54,329 nt of DNA from Vibrio zhanjiangensis (GTDB lineage Bacteria; Pseudomonadota; Gammaproteobacteria; Enterobacterales; Vibrionaceae): assembly GCF_030161235.1 (NCBI RefSeq), contig NZ_BSPW01000094.1, forward strand, positions 1 to 54,329, given 5' to 3'. Shown in pieces: positions 14,646-24,545 of the stretch; position 1 is the first letter of the stretch; each line of letters begins with the position of its first letter. Under the pieces are notes generated by a model. It was given only the letters and a program-made list of their open reading frames with translations. It ran no database searches and was not told the DNA's origin. A program made the position numbers and the translations under genes.

Positions 14646-14924
14646 ATGCGAATTTTTGCCCTTGTTTTATTGCTATTGTTAGGCTGGTTGCAGTATACGC
14701 TGTGCCTGGGCAAAAACGGTATTTCTGATTTTAAGTCTGTACAGGCTGAAATTGAGGTTCAGCATCAAGTTAATGGTAATTTGCAAAACAGAAATAGTGA
14801 GATGTTTGCTGAAATCGATGACCTTCGCCAAGGCTTAGACGCGATTGAAGAACGTGCGCGTCACGAACTTGGCATGGTCAAAGAGGGTGAAACATTTTAT
14901 CGAATTGTTGAAGAGAACAACTAA
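14646..14924 (+). CDS. ftsB: Cell division protein FtsB
   Basis: A 92-residue bitopic membrane protein of the FtsQLB complex, which activates septal peptidoglycan synthesis. It has one transmembrane segment (ALVLLLLLGWLQYTLCLGKNG) followed by a periplasmic coiled coil of about 40 residues and the conserved EERARHELGMVKEGETFYR. The ATG at 14646 matches the E. coli N-terminus; an in-frame ATG at 14601 would add 15 residues with no family match. It is two bases upstream of ispD, and the two are clearly co-transcribed. Confidence 0.93.
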   Translation: MRIFALVLLLLLGWLQYTLCLGKNGISDFKSVQAEIEVQHQVNGNLQNRNSEMFAEIDDLRQGLDAIEERARHELGMVKEGETFYRIVEENN

Positions 14925-14926
14925 TT

Positions 14927-15628
14927 ATGAATCAACAATCTACCATTATCGCTCTTGTGCCAGCTGCTGGTGTGGGAAGTCGTATGGGTAAACAGCTTCC
15001 TAAGCAATATCTTGTGATCAATAACAAATGCGTACTTGAACATACCGTGGATAAGTTGCTAGACCATCCTGATATCGACAAAGTGGTGGTGGTACTTAGC
15101 GAAAACGACACATATTTCCCTCATTTATCCATTGCATGCAATGACAATGTACTGACCGTTGTTGGTGGGCAAGAGCGAGCTGATTCGGTTTTGGCTGGTT
15201 TGACTTTCATATCTGAGAAAGTAACGTCTGATTGGGTGATGGTCCATGATGCTGCGAGACCCTGCTTTAGCAAAGAAGATATAGATAACTTAATTGAAGC
15301 GTCATTGAATCATGCCGTTGGCGGTATTCTGGCCTCTCCCGTGAGAGATACCATGAAAAGGTCAAACCCAGCGGGTGACACTGAACATACAGTTGATCGA
15401 GAGAGATTGTGGCACGCACTGACCCCACAAATGTTTCGGACAGAGCAACTGATGACAGCGATAAGTGAGGCACTATTGAACGGTGTCAATATCACAGATG
15501 AAGCATCAGCTATGGAATGGTCTGGTTATTCTCCTGCTCTTATCAAGGGGTCGATGGAAAATATAAAAATAACTCAACCTGAAGATTTGGCTCTGGCTGA
15601 ATTCTACCTAACCAAGAATAAAGGATAA
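14927..15628 (+). CDS. ispD: 2-C-methylerythritol 4-phosphate cytidylyltransferase IspD
   Basis: A 233-residue cytidylyltransferase of the MEP isoprenoid pathway. The nucleotide-binding loop AAGVGSRMGKQLPKQYL and the VMVHDAARPC motif are intact. It lies between ftsB and ispF with gaps of two and three bases. Isoprenoids made by this pathway feed undecaprenyl phosphate, quinones and tRNA modification. Confidence 0.97.
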   Translation: MNQQSTIIALVPAAGVGSRMGKQLPKQYLVINNKCVLEHTVDKLLDHPDIDKVVVVLSENDTYFPHLSIACNDNVLTVVGGQERADSVLAGLTFISEKVTSDWVMVHDAARPCFSKEDIDNLIEASLNHAVGGILASPVRDTMKRSNPAGDTEHTVDRERLWHALTPQMFRTEQLMTAISEALLNGVNITDEASAMEWSGYSPALIKGSMENIKITQPEDLALAEFYLTKNKG

Positions 15629-15631
15629 TTT

Positions 15632-16111
15632 ATGATTCGTATTGGTCACGGTTTTGATGTTCATAAATTTGGTGGAGATGGTCCAATTATTATTGGTGGC
15701 GTGTCTGTTCCGTATAAAAATGGTTTAGTTGCGCATTCTGATGGTGATGTGGCTCTGCATGCTCTATCTGATGCTTTGCTTGGTGCTATCGCCGCTGGCG
15801 ATATCGGTCGTCATTTTCCTGATACTGATGATAAATGGAAAGGGGCTGATAGCAGAAGCCTGCTCCGCGATGTTTATCGAAAGGTTAAAGAGGAAGGGTA
15901 TGTGCTTGGTAATGCCGATGTGACCATTATTGCTCAGGCTCCCAAAATGGCCCCCTATATTGACGCCATGTGTGAAACAATAGCATTAGATCTTGAAACC
16001 GATATCGGTAATGTGAACGTAAAAGCCACGACAACTGAGCAGTTAGGCTTTACGGGACGTAAAGAGGGCATTGCGACTCACGCCGTTGTGGTACTGTTAA
16101 GGCACAAGTAA
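15632..16111 (+). CDS. ispF: 2-C-methylerythritol 2,4-cyclodiphosphate synthase IspF
   Basis: A 159-residue zinc enzyme that closes the cyclodiphosphate ring in the MEP pathway. The zinc ligands are in GHGFDVHKF (Asp8, His10) and His42 in LVAHSDGDVALHALSDALLGA. The C-terminal KATTTEQLGFTGRKEG loop binds the CMP moiety. Three bases separate it from ispD. Confidence 0.97.
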   Translation: MIRIGHGFDVHKFGGDGPIIIGGVSVPYKNGLVAHSDGDVALHALSDALLGAIAAGDIGRHFPDTDDKWKGADSRSLLRDVYRKVKEEGYVLGNADVTIIAQAPKMAPYIDAMCETIALDLETDIGNVNVKATTTEQLGFTGRKEGIATHAVVVLLRHK

Positions 16112-16159
16112 TAGCGCTTATACTAATAAAAAATCAATAGCTTATGTAGTGAAAACTTT

Positions 16160-17203
16160 ATGATTGATATTCTATCTTCTTTTGCTTATTTAAACGGCAG
16201 CCCCATATCAACTGGTAAATTGAAAGTTGAAGCAAGACATTTTCAGGTCAAAGAAAACTTAGGATTCGACTTCTCTGGTGAAGGTGAGCACCTTATGGTG
16301 CGTGTGAGAAAAACCGGAGAAAACACCAGTTTTGTTGCAAATGAATTGGCAAAAGCATGTGGGGTAAAATCAAAAGATGTCAGTTGGGCAGGACTAAAAG
16401 ATCGGCATGCGGTTACAGAGCAATGGTTGAGTGTTCACTTGCCCAAAGGAGGTATCCCTGATTTTAGTGCATTTCTTGCTCAGTATGACAGTATAAAAAT
16501 CATTGAAACGAAACGTCACAATAAGAAACTTCGTCCAGGGGACTTGGCTGGCAACCACTTTAAAATCACTCTAACAGAGGTAAGTGATATTGCAGATGTG
16601 AGTCAACGTTTACAAGCCATCAGTCAGAGTGGCGTGCCCAACTATTTTGGAAGTCAGCGTTTTGGGCATCTTGGAAACAACCTTGATGAGGCTAGACGCT
16701 GGGGAAGAGAGAATGTTCGCACTCGAAACCAGAATAAACGAAGCTTATATTTATCAGCAGCGAGATCATGGATTTTTAATACTATTGTCTCAGACCGTAT
16801 TGAGCAAGGTTTATTTAGCCGAGTGGTCGAGGGGGATTGTGTCCAAACTGACGACAGTATCATAGTTGCTGAAACGCAAAAATTGGTCGCCTTAAATGAA
16901 AGAGTTGAAAAAGGTGATGCATTCATTACGGCTGCAATGGCAGGGGATAATGATTTACCTACTTGCTCACAAGCGCGTTTGATTGAGCAGCTCAAATTAG
17001 ACGCTGAACCGGACTTGATGGCGTTAATAAGAGGGAATCGCATGCGACATGAGCGGCGCAACATATTACTCAAGCCACAAAACTTAACTTGGAGCATTGA
17101 TAGTGATTCTATTGAGTTAGACTTTTCTTTGGACGCGGGATGTTTTGCGACAGCCTTGATTCGAGAATTGATTCAGGAGCAGGAAGTGGAGCGTAGCTAC
17201 TAA
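16160..17203 (+). CDS. truD: tRNA pseudouridine(13) synthase TruD
   Basis: A 347-residue pseudouridine synthase modifying U13 of tRNA-Glu. The catalytic Asp is in SWAGLKDRHAVTEQW (about residue 80), and the family motif NYFGSQRFGHLGNN follows at about residues 158-171. The stop overlaps the surE start by one base (TAATG). Confidence 0.96.
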   Translation: MIDILSSFAYLNGSPISTGKLKVEARHFQVKENLGFDFSGEGEHLMVRVRKTGENTSFVANELAKACGVKSKDVSWAGLKDRHAVTEQWLSVHLPKGGIPDFSAFLAQYDSIKIIETKRHNKKLRPGDLAGNHFKITLTEVSDIADVSQRLQAISQSGVPNYFGSQRFGHLGNNLDEARRWGRENVRTRNQNKRSLYLSAARSWIFNTIVSDRIEQGLFSRVVEGDCVQTDDSIIVAETQKLVALNERVEKGDAFITAAMAGDNDLPTCSQARLIEQLKLDAEPDLMALIRGNRMRHERRNILLKPQNLTWSIDSDSIELDFSLDAGCFATALIRELIQEQEVERSY

Positions 17204-17964
17204 TGACTGACAAGGCTTTAAAAATATTGCTCAGTAATGATGATGGAGTACACGCAGAAGGCATACATACTATGGCTCAAGTATTGAGCGAGTTTGCAGA
17301 AATCACCATAGTTGCACCCGATCGCAATCGTTCAGGAGCCTCGAATTCACTGACTTTGGAGCAGCCACTACGAGTCAAAGAGCTGTCTGAACGTGTATAT
17401 TCAGTCCAAGGAACGCCAACCGATTGTGTTCATTTTGCCTTGAATGAATTGATGAAAGATAATCATCCGGATCTTGTTTTGACAGGTATTAATCACGGTG
17501 CCAATTTGGGTGATGATGTCCTGTATTCAGGGACAGTCGCAGCTGCCATGGAGGGGCATTTTCTTGGTGTTCAGTCGATGGCCTTTTCGTTGGCGGGGAA
17601 AATTCATTTTCTAACGGCGGCTCTCGTAGCCAAAAACATGGTCAAGCAGCATCTTAAGGTCCCTATTCCGACAAATAAGCTTATTAATGTCAATGTACCC
17701 GATTTGCCATTTGATGAACTGAAAGGGAGCTGTGCAACTCGCTTGGGGGCTCGTCATCATGCTGAGTCTATGATTAAGCAGCAAGACCCACGTGGGTGTG
17801 ATATATACTGGTTAGGTCCTCCAGGGAGAGAACAGGACGCTGGTGAAGGAACGGATTTCTATGCAATTGAGCATGGCTTTGTCTCGGTGACCCCAATCCA
17901 GGTCGATCTCACCGCCCATGAGTCACTACCCACGATGAATAACTGGCTACAGGACAAAGATTAA
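17203..17964 (+). CDS. surE: 5'/3'-nucleotidase SurE
   Basis: A 253-residue metal-dependent phosphatase that hydrolyses nucleoside monophosphates and short polyphosphate. The metal-binding ILLSNDDGVHAEG motif is at the N-terminus, with APDRNRSGASNSLT and GINHGANLGDDVLYSGTVAA further on. One-base overlaps with truD and pcm indicate tight coupling. The group is linked to stationary-phase survival together with pcm, nlpD and rpoS downstream. Confidence 0.97.
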   Translation: MTDKALKILLSNDDGVHAEGIHTMAQVLSEFAEITIVAPDRNRSGASNSLTLEQPLRVKELSERVYSVQGTPTDCVHFALNELMKDNHPDLVLTGINHGANLGDDVLYSGTVAAAMEGHFLGVQSMAFSLAGKIHFLTAALVAKNMVKQHLKVPIPTNKLINVNVPDLPFDELKGSCATRLGARHHAESMIKQQDPRGCDIYWLGPPGREQDAGEGTDFYAIEHGFVSVTPIQVDLTAHESLPTMNNWLQDKD

Positions 17965-18590
17965 TGACTAACCCTAATGCCGAACGGTTAATTAATTTTC
18001 TTATTGCTAGTGGAATCCAAGATAAACCCGTCATCGATGCGATACACTCGATTCCTAGGGAGCAATTTGTTTCTCAAGCAATGCAGCACCAGGCTTACGA
18101 TAACAATGCTCTCCCAATCGGTCAGGGGCAAAGTATTTCTCAACCCTATATCGTAGCCAAAATGACGGAGTTGTTGGAATTAACGCCAAAGAGCAAAGTG
18201 TTAGAAATTGGTACGGGCTCAGGATACCAAACCGCTGTTCTCGCTCAATTGGTCGAGCATGTGTATTCGATTGAACGGATAAAATCGTTACAATGGGAGG
18301 CCAAGCGTCGCCTCAAGTGTTTGGATATTTATAACGTTTCGACCAAACATGGCGATGGGTGGAAAGGATGGCCGACTAAAGGTCCCTTTAATGCCATTAT
18401 TGTGACAGCAGCAGCAGCCTCTGTTCCCCCAATTCTATTGGAACAGCTGGATGATGGTGGGGTTTTAGTGATTCCTGTTGGTGAAGATGAGCAGCGATTG
18501 TTAAAAATCACTCGTCGAGGAGAGGATTATTTATCTCAGGTGGTAGAAGATGTGCGCTTTGTTCCTTTGATCGCTGGTGAACTCGCTTAA
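17964..18590 (+). CDS. pcm: Protein-L-isoaspartate O-methyltransferase Pcm
   Basis: A 208-residue SAM-dependent enzyme that repairs isoaspartyl damage in ageing proteins. The SAM-binding motif is VLEIGTGSGYQTAVLAQL, preceded by LPIGQGQSISQPYIVAKM. It follows surE with a one-base overlap and precedes nlpD by two bases. Confidence 0.97.
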   Translation: MTNPNAERLINFLIASGIQDKPVIDAIHSIPREQFVSQAMQHQAYDNNALPIGQGQSISQPYIVAKMTELLELTPKSKVLEIGTGSGYQTAVLAQLVEHVYSIERIKSLQWEAKRRLKCLDIYNVSTKHGDGWKGWPTKGPFNAIIVTAAAASVPPILLEQLDDGGVLVIPVGEDEQRLLKITRRGEDYLSQVVEDVRFVPLIAGELA

Positions 18591-18592
18591 CT

Positions 18593-19510
18593 ATGATTTG
18601 TAGGGCTAAATCCACTCTTTTTTTTATTCCAATCTTGAGCGCAATACTGGCTGGCTGCTCTGCTCACTTCCCTGCACCAGTTTCTGGCTTAAATAAAGAT
18701 TACGCCAATATCTCCCGAGGTAGTTACCGGGGGAGCTACTACCAAGTAGAGAAAGGGGATACCTTGTATTTTGTTGCATATGTCACAGATAAGGATGTAA
18801 ATGACATTATTCGTTACAATGGTTTAAAAAAGCCTTACACCATTTATCCGGGACAAAAACTGAAGCTTTGGCAACCTGCCTATAAACCTCCTATGTACGG
18901 TGGGGCGGGCGTTTCAGCGGTATCCATGCCTGTTGTTGTTGCATCAACTTCGGTCCCAAGTTCCAATTCAAGTAAAGACTCTAATCAAATAGTTAGTAGC
19001 AAGAATACTAAAGATAAGCCCAAATCACCCACAAAAGCACCAGTGAACAAGGTTGATCAATCTTCAGCAAAGGAGTATGTTGGAGCTAAAAGTAAAACAA
19101 ATGTTAACAAACCCGTCAGTTATGCGAGTCCAAATAGTGAGAAAATTTCTAAATGGTTATGGCCAGCCAAAGGGAGGGTAATTAAAAATTTCTCAGCTGG
19201 AGACCAAGGGAATAAAGGCATTGACATTGCAGGACAGCGAGGTCAGCCAATATCGTCGACAGCTAATGGAACCGTTGTGTATTCGGGTAACGCACTCAAA
19301 GGTTATGGTAATCTTGTGATCATTAAACACAATGATAACTACCTCAGTGCTTATGCGCATAATGAACGGTTGCTCGTGCACGAAGGACAAAGTGTAACAG
19401 CAGGCCAGAAGATAGCAACGATGGGCAGTTCTGGGACTAACAGTGTTCGACTACACTTTGAAATTCGTTATCAAGGTAAGTCAGTGAATCCAAAACGCTA
19501 CTTACCCTAA
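18593..19510 (+). CDS. nlpD: Murein hydrolase activator NlpD
   Basis: A 305-residue outer-membrane lipoprotein that activates the amidase AmiC at the septum. The signal peptide ends in a lipobox (LAGC, Cys22). A LysM domain follows (YYQVEKGDTLYFVAYVTDKD to YPGQKLKL, about residues 50-85), then a low-complexity Ser/Lys linker and a C-terminal LytM/M23 domain. The M23 metal site is degenerate (NKGIDIAG in place of HxGxD), as expected for an activator rather than an enzyme. The rpoS promoter lies inside this gene in E. coli and may do so here. Confidence 0.95.
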   Translation: MICRAKSTLFFIPILSAILAGCSAHFPAPVSGLNKDYANISRGSYRGSYYQVEKGDTLYFVAYVTDKDVNDIIRYNGLKKPYTIYPGQKLKLWQPAYKPPMYGGAGVSAVSMPVVVASTSVPSSNSSKDSNQIVSSKNTKDKPKSPTKAPVNKVDQSSAKEYVGAKSKTNVNKPVSYASPNSEKISKWLWPAKGRVIKNFSAGDQGNKGIDIAGQRGQPISSTANGTVVYSGNALKGYGNLVIIKHNDNYLSAYAHNERLLVHEGQSVTAGQKIATMGSSGTNSVRLHFEIRYQGKSVNPKRYLP

Positions 19511-19576
19511 TACTTTATAGGTATATAGCGACATTAGAAGTAGTAATGTCTTGCTAGCTCGCCAGGGGGAGGCGCT

Positions 19577-20560
19577 ATGAGTATCAGCAATACAGCAACG
19601 AAAGTCGAAGAGTTCGATCTTGAAGCAGAAATGGAATCTATTCAGGTCGATGACGTCACAACCACGGGTGACACCCAATCAGAGGATGCAAAAGAAGAGT
19701 TTGATGTATCTTCTAAAAGCTTAGACGCAACTCAACTTTATCTCGGGGAAATTGGCTTTTCACCACTGCTTACTGCAGAGGAGGAAGTGTTGTACGCCCG
19801 TCGTGCTCTTAGAGGAGATGAGGCTGCTCGCAAACGAATGATTGAAAGTAACCTTCGTTTAGTGGTCAAAATTTCTCGTCGATACAGTAATCGAGGCTTA
19901 GCGTTACTTGATCTTATTGAAGAAGGTAACCTTGGTTTAATCCGTGCTGTTGAAAAGTTTGACCCAGAAAGAGGGTTTAGATTTTCAACATACGCAACAT
20001 GGTGGATTAGACAAACTATCGAACGAGCTTTGATGAACCAGACGCGCACAATCCGTTTACCTATCCATGTTGTCAAAGAGCTCAATATTTATTTACGTAC
20101 GGCCCGAGAGTTATCTCAAAAACTCGATCATGAGCCAACGGCAGAAGAGATTGCTTTGCAGCTTGATAAGCCAGTTGACGATGTAAGCAAAATGTTACGT
20201 CTTAATGAACGTATCAGTTCTGTTGACACTCCTATTGGTGGTGATGGAGAGAAAGCATTACTTGATATTATTCCTGATGCCAACAATTCAGATCCCGAAG
20301 TTTCCACTCAGGATGACGATATCCGATCTTCTTTAATAGATTGGCTTGATGAACTTAATCCAAAGCAAAAAGAAGTACTTGCTCGTCGTTTCGGTTTATT
20401 GGGTTATGAGCCATCCACATTAGAGGAAGTTGGACGAGAAATTAATCTTACCAGAGAGCGGGTTCGCCAGATACAGGTTGAAGGCCTGCGTCGGTTAAGA
20501 GAGATTCTTATCAAGCAAGGACTGAATATGGAGAGCTTATTCAGTATTAGTGAAGAATAA
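19577..20560 (+). CDS. rpoS: Stationary-phase sigma factor RpoS
   Basis: A 327-residue sigma-70-family factor for stationary phase and general stress. Region 1.2 (DATQLYLGEIG), region 2 (TYATWWIRQTIERALMNQTR) and region 4.2 (NLTRERVRQIQVEGLRRL) are intact. The start follows a good GGGGGAGG ribosome site. It is the last gene of the surE-pcm-nlpD-rpoS group, and a strong terminator follows at 20577-20606. mutS, which I remember as the next gene in V. cholerae, is not here. Confidence 0.98.
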   Translation: MSISNTATKVEEFDLEAEMESIQVDDVTTTGDTQSEDAKEEFDVSSKSLDATQLYLGEIGFSPLLTAEEEVLYARRALRGDEAARKRMIESNLRLVVKISRRYSNRGLALLDLIEEGNLGLIRAVEKFDPERGFRFSTYATWWIRQTIERALMNQTRTIRLPIHVVKELNIYLRTARELSQKLDHEPTAEEIALQLDKPVDDVSKMLRLNERISSVDTPIGGDGEKALLDIIPDANNSDPEVSTQDDDIRSSLIDWLDELNPKQKEVLARRFGLLGYEPSTLEEVGREINLTRERVRQIQVEGLRRLREILIKQGLNMESLFSISEE

Positions 20561-20576
20561 ACAAGTTTAATCTTAT

Positions 20577-20606
20577 AAAGCCTTGGTATGATACCAAGGC
20601 TTTTTT
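20577..20606. terminator. Terminator between rpoS and the CNNM gene
   Basis: GCCTTGGTAT and ATACCAAGGC form a hairpin flanked by AAA on the left and T6 on the right. It ends rpoS and lies seven bases from the stop of the convergent gene. Confidence 0.9.
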
Positions 20607-20612
20607 ATAACT

Positions 20613-21887
20613 CTACTTTCCTTTGGTTTTACGAGGGAAAACCTTGACTAACTTGATTCGGTTTTCCTCCAAATCAACAATTTCCATGGGGTGGCCTGAA
20701 ACTTTGACACTAATGTGACTTTCTGGGATGTGCTCTAAGTGTTCAAGTATCAAGCCATTTAATGTTCTGGGGCCATCAGTTGGCAGCTTCCACATAAGCC
20801 CTTTATTGATGTCTCGTATATTGGCGCTGCCCTCGATGAGGAAGCTTCCATCACCTTGAGGTGTGATCTCATCAGATAGGCTTGGTGCTATTGAGGTGGT
20901 AAATTCACCAACAATTTCCTCCAAAATATCTTCAAGAGTGATAAGGCCAATAATATCGCCATACTCGTTAACAATCAGGCCAATACGTTCTTTATTACGT
21001 TGGAATTTGAGTAACTGAATGTTAAGCGGTGTACCTTCTGGAATAAAATACACTTCGTCTGCAGCTCTAAGCAGAGTTTCTTTATTTAACTCATTCTTTT
21101 CTAACATTAGTCGATAAGATTCTCTTAATCTCAGCATGCCAACCACTTCATCTATCTGGTCTCGGTATAACACAACCCGTCCATGTGGCGAATGGCTAAG
21201 CTGTCTGACAATAGACTTCCAATCATCATTAATATCAATTCCAGTAATTTCATTTCTTGGAATCATGATATCGTTGACTGTCACATGCTCTAGATCCAGT
21301 ATTGAAATTAACATGTCTTGGTGTCGTCTGGGGATAAGGCTCCCCGCTTCATTCACTACCGTGCGTAGCTCTTCAGAGCTTAAGTGGTCATCACCGCCAT
21401 GATTGGCTCGAATTCCTAATAGACGAATAAAACCATTGGTGATGAAGTTGACTAATAAGACTAAAGGAGACAGCAGCTTCATTAAGATGCTTAATAGAAC
21501 ACTACTTGTGTAAGACACTCGTTCTGGATATAGGGCTGCCAGAGTTTTAGGTGTCACTTCAGCAAACACAAGAATCACCATGGTGAGTGCTCCAGTTGCA
21601 ATAGCCACACCAATATCGCCGTATAACCGCATACCTAATATAGTTGCGATAGCAGAAGCTAAAATATTAACTAGGTTATTACCAATGAGAATTAATCCGA
21701 TGAGGCGATCGGGACGATCAAGTAGCTTTTCTACGCGCTTAGCGCCTTTATGACCGTGGTTGGCTAGATGCTTGAGTCGGTATCGGTTCAAGGACATCAT
21801 GCCTGTTTCTGAACCTGAAAAATATCCTGAAATAACGATAAGACATGCGAGTAGGGCAAATAATGCGCCCGTTGATATGTCGTCCAA
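20613..21887 (-). CDS. CNNM/CorC-family membrane protein (YfjD/CorB-like)
   Basis: A 424-residue inner-membrane protein of the CNNM transporter family, linked to magnesium or cobalt efflux. It has a DUF21 membrane domain with about four helices (residues 1-180), a CBS-domain pair (about 200-330) and a C-terminal CorC/HlyC domain. The start is TTG at 21887: MDDISTGALFALL matches E. coli YfjD, and AAAGG lies upstream. It follows the CcsA-like gene with a gap of 120 bases, the same pairing as yfjD-ypjD-ffh in E. coli. Confidence 0.9.
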   Translation of the reverse strand: MDDISTGALFALLACLIVISGYFSGSETGMMSLNRYRLKHLANHGHKGAKRVEKLLDRPDRLIGLILIGNNLVNILASAIATILGMRLYGDIGVAIATGALTMVILVFAEVTPKTLAALYPERVSYTSSVLLSILMKLLSPLVLLVNFITNGFIRLLGIRANHGGDDHLSSEELRTVVNEAGSLIPRRHQDMLISILDLEHVTVNDIMIPRNEITGIDINDDWKSIVRQLSHSPHGRVVLYRDQIDEVVGMLRLRESYRLMLEKNELNKETLLRAADEVYFIPEGTPLNIQLLKFQRNKERIGLIVNEYGDIIGLITLEDILEEIVGEFTTSIAPSLSDEITPQGDGSFLIEGSANIRDINKGLMWKLPTDGPRTLNGLILEHLEHIPESHISVKVSGHPMEIVDLEENRIKLVKVFPRKTKGK

Positions 21888-22007
21888 AACTGGTTTTTTC
21901 CTTTTGAAGTTTGATTAATTTATGACTCAAGCCAAGCGTGAAGTCAATCTCAGGTAGTAAGCAAAACATTGTAAAAGAAAGGTGCACACTATGCACCCTT
22001 AAATATC

Positions 22008-22802
22008 CTAGTTAAGAATAACCTCTCGAACAAACCGACTGCCAAAGTAGGCCAGAGTTAGCAAGAAGGCGCCCGCAACCGCAAACCAAGTGACCTTGCG
22101 ACCTCGCCAGCCTTTTTGGTAATGGCCCCAAAGTAAAATTGAGTAAACGACCCAAGCAATAAACGACAGGATAGCTTTATGTGCTTTTCCTTGAGCAAAC
22201 ATATCTTCAACAAAAACAAATCCGGTCAATAAGGTTCCTGTGAGCAGTAGGTTTCCAATGAGAATAATTCTAAACAACTGCCTTTCGACCATTAGTAGCG
22301 GGGGTAAATTGGAATTTATGCTCAATGCTTTTTTCGATTTGAGTTTGTGATCTAGCCAAGCCAATTGCATGGCGTAGAGTGCTCCAATAGTTAAGGTTGA
22401 ATACGAAAATAGTGCCAACGAGATATGGATGAGTAATTTAGGGTCTTGCTCCAAATGTGTAATGAAGGTGCTGGGTAAAAAGGCGGCCCCAGAAAGGTTT
22501 ATTGCTGCGAAGCTGTATACCACGGGGAGTAAAAACCACAAACGTGTTTTTAGCATTGCCAGACTCATTACTAGAGAAATAATGAAACTTATCAAGGATG
22601 CAACATTAAGAATACTCAGGTTTTGTCCGGAGCTTTCAATGATGAGATCACTTAACAACCAGCCATGGAAGGCCAATGCCAAGAATGCACTGGCTGAAAC
22701 CGTTTTGGTGCGAATGCCGACCTGATGTACTAGGCCTGGAACTATAGTTGCAATTGCTAAAACATAAAGTAGTGCAGCAGCAACGGCGATGATGTTGTCC
22801 AT
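22008..22802 (-). CDS. ypjD: CcsA-like inner-membrane protein YpjD
   Basis: A 264-residue membrane protein with about eight hydrophobic segments and the conserved layout of the cytochrome c assembly (CcsA) family. The WxWG-type heme motif is not obvious; the closest is FIAWVVYSILLWGHYQKGWRG. E. coli YpjD sits in the same position, upstream of yfjD and divergent from ffh. The role is unknown and heme handling is only inferred from the family. The ATG at 22802 was preferred over an upstream start because MDNIIAVAAALLY begins the membrane segment. Confidence 0.85.
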   Translation of the reverse strand: MDNIIAVAAALLYVLAIATIVPGLVHQVGIRTKTVSASAFLALAFHGWLLSDLIIESSGQNLSILNVASLISFIISLVMSLAMLKTRLWFLLPVVYSFAAINLSGAAFLPSTFITHLEQDPKLLIHISLALFSYSTLTIGALYAMQLAWLDHKLKSKKALSINSNLPPLLMVERQLFRIILIGNLLLTGTLLTGFVFVEDMFAQGKAHKAILSFIAWVVYSILLWGHYQKGWRGRKVTWFAVAGAFLLTLAYFGSRFVREVILN

Positions 22803-23009
22803 GCTTCTCTGTTGTCTGGTGAATTTTTGATAAATTATACCTTGCATAAAAAGCTTGGGCTATGACTTATGTAGTTGATTTGTGTGTTGTGAGAGATCAA
22901 AAGTGATTACAGCAGTGCAAAGCGGTGACTGGCTAAGGTATACTCACACTAATTTTGTCGCCAATTGATAGGTGACGGCGCTTAGAGTCGCTCAGATAAA
23001 GAGACTAAA

Positions 23010-24386
23010 ATGTTTGATAATTTAACGGATCGATTATCCAAAACCCTGAAAAATATCAGTGGGAAAGGTCGTTTGACCGACGACAACATTAAAGACACAT
23101 TACGTGAAGTACGTATGGCTTTACTGGAGGCAGACGTTGCGCTTCCTGTCGTACGTGATTTTGTAAAGCGTGTAAAGGAAGGTGCAGTCGGTGTTGAGGT
23201 TTCAAAATCGCTCACCCCAGGACAGGAGTTCATTAAGATTGTTCAGTCTGAACTTGAAGCCGTTATGGGGGAATCCAATGAAGCACTTAACTTAGCCGCT
23301 CAGCCTCCTGCTGTTATTTTGATGGCTGGTCTTCAAGGTGCCGGTAAAACAACCTCTGTTGGTAAACTGTCCAAGCTTTTAAGCGAAAGAGATAAGAAAA
23401 AAGTTCTTGTTGTTTCTGCTGACGTGTATAGACCCGCTGCGATCAAGCAGTTGGAAACACTAGCATCGGATGTTGGCGTTGATTTTTTCCCCTCTTCAGC
23501 CGACCAAAAACCGCTTGATATTGTTAATGCAGCAATAGATCACGCCAAGAAAAAGTTTTATGACGTTTTGCTGGTCGATACAGCGGGCCGTCTAGCGGTT
23601 GATGAACAAATGATGGCTGAAATTCAGCAGTTGCATACGGCCATTAAACCAGTTGAAACGCTGTTTGTTGTTGATGCGATGACAGGACAAGATGCAGCTA
23701 ATACCGCGAAGGCATTTGGGGATGCACTACCGCTGACAGGGGTTATTCTAACCAAGGTTGACGGTGATGCGCGTGGTGGTGCTGCACTGTCTGTTCGCCA
23801 TATTACCGGCAAACCGATCAAGTTCTTGGGTGTTGGTGAGAAAACCGATGCTTTAGAAGCATTCCACCCTGAGCGTGTTGCTTCTCGTATTCTTGGTATG
23901 GGAGATGTTCTTTCTCTTATCGAAGACTTGCAACGTAATGTCGATACTGAGAAAGCAGAAAAGCTGGCGAAAAAATTCAAAGAGAAGAAAGGTTTTGATC
24001 TTGAAGATTTTCGTGAACAACTTGGACAGATGCAAAATATGGGTGGAATGATGGGAATGCTGGATAAATTGCCCGGCATGTCTCAGTTGCCGACCGATAT
24101 GAAAGATAAGGTTGATGATAAGGTGTTCAAGCAGATGGAGGCCATTATCAATTCGATGACGATGAAAGAACGCCAGCGCCCAGAGCTTATTAAGGGGTCT
24201 CGCAAAAAGCGTATCGCTGCTGGTTCTGGGACTCAGGTTCAAGATGTTAACCGCCTACTTAAGCAGTTTACTCAGATGCAAAAAATGATGAAGAAAATGC
24301 AAAAAGGCGGCATGAAAGGCATGATGCGTAATATGCAAGGAATGATGGGCGGTATGGGCGGTGGTTTTAATCCATTTGGTCGTTAG
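23010..24386 (+). CDS. ffh: Signal recognition particle protein Ffh
   Basis: The 458-residue SRP GTPase, which binds 4.5S RNA and signal sequences and delivers nascent membrane proteins to FtsY. The N domain is residues 1-88. The G domain has GLQGAGKTTSVGKL, DTAGRL and TKVDGDARGG. The C-terminal M domain is rich in Met (MQKMMKKMQKGGMKGMMRNM). It is divergent from ypjD; the 207 bases in between hold both promoters. Confidence 0.98.
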   Translation: MFDNLTDRLSKTLKNISGKGRLTDDNIKDTLREVRMALLEADVALPVVRDFVKRVKEGAVGVEVSKSLTPGQEFIKIVQSELEAVMGESNEALNLAAQPPAVILMAGLQGAGKTTSVGKLSKLLSERDKKKVLVVSADVYRPAAIKQLETLASDVGVDFFPSSADQKPLDIVNAAIDHAKKKFYDVLLVDTAGRLAVDEQMMAEIQQLHTAIKPVETLFVVDAMTGQDAANTAKAFGDALPLTGVILTKVDGDARGGAALSVRHITGKPIKFLGVGEKTDALEAFHPERVASRILGMGDVLSLIEDLQRNVDTEKAEKLAKKFKEKKGFDLEDFREQLGQMQNMGGMMGMLDKLPGMSQLPTDMKDKVDDKVFKQMEAIINSMTMKERQRPELIKGSRKKRIAAGSGTQVQDVNRLLKQFTQMQKMMKKMQKGGMKGMMRNMQGMMGGMGGGFNPFGR

Positions 24387-24493
24387 TTACTAACCAATTA
24401 AAAATTCAAGGTGTTAGATAGCTCACAAAATGATGACAGCTTTCCTATCTTGATAAATAGGTCGTTTGATTGGTGAAAAAATAGCTAAATACC

Positions 24494-24521
24494 TTGCAAT
24501 ACTGCGGAATAGGAGTAAAAT
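24494..24521 (+). promoter_or_regulatory. Candidate rpsP operon promoter
   Basis: TTGCAA (24494-24499) and TAAAAT (24516-24521) are separated by 16 bases. The predicted start lies about 85 bases before rpsP, so the transcript would carry the hairpin leader at 24546-24580. Confidence 0.6.
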
Positions 24522-24545
24522 TCCGGAGCTTTATTTTGGCACGAG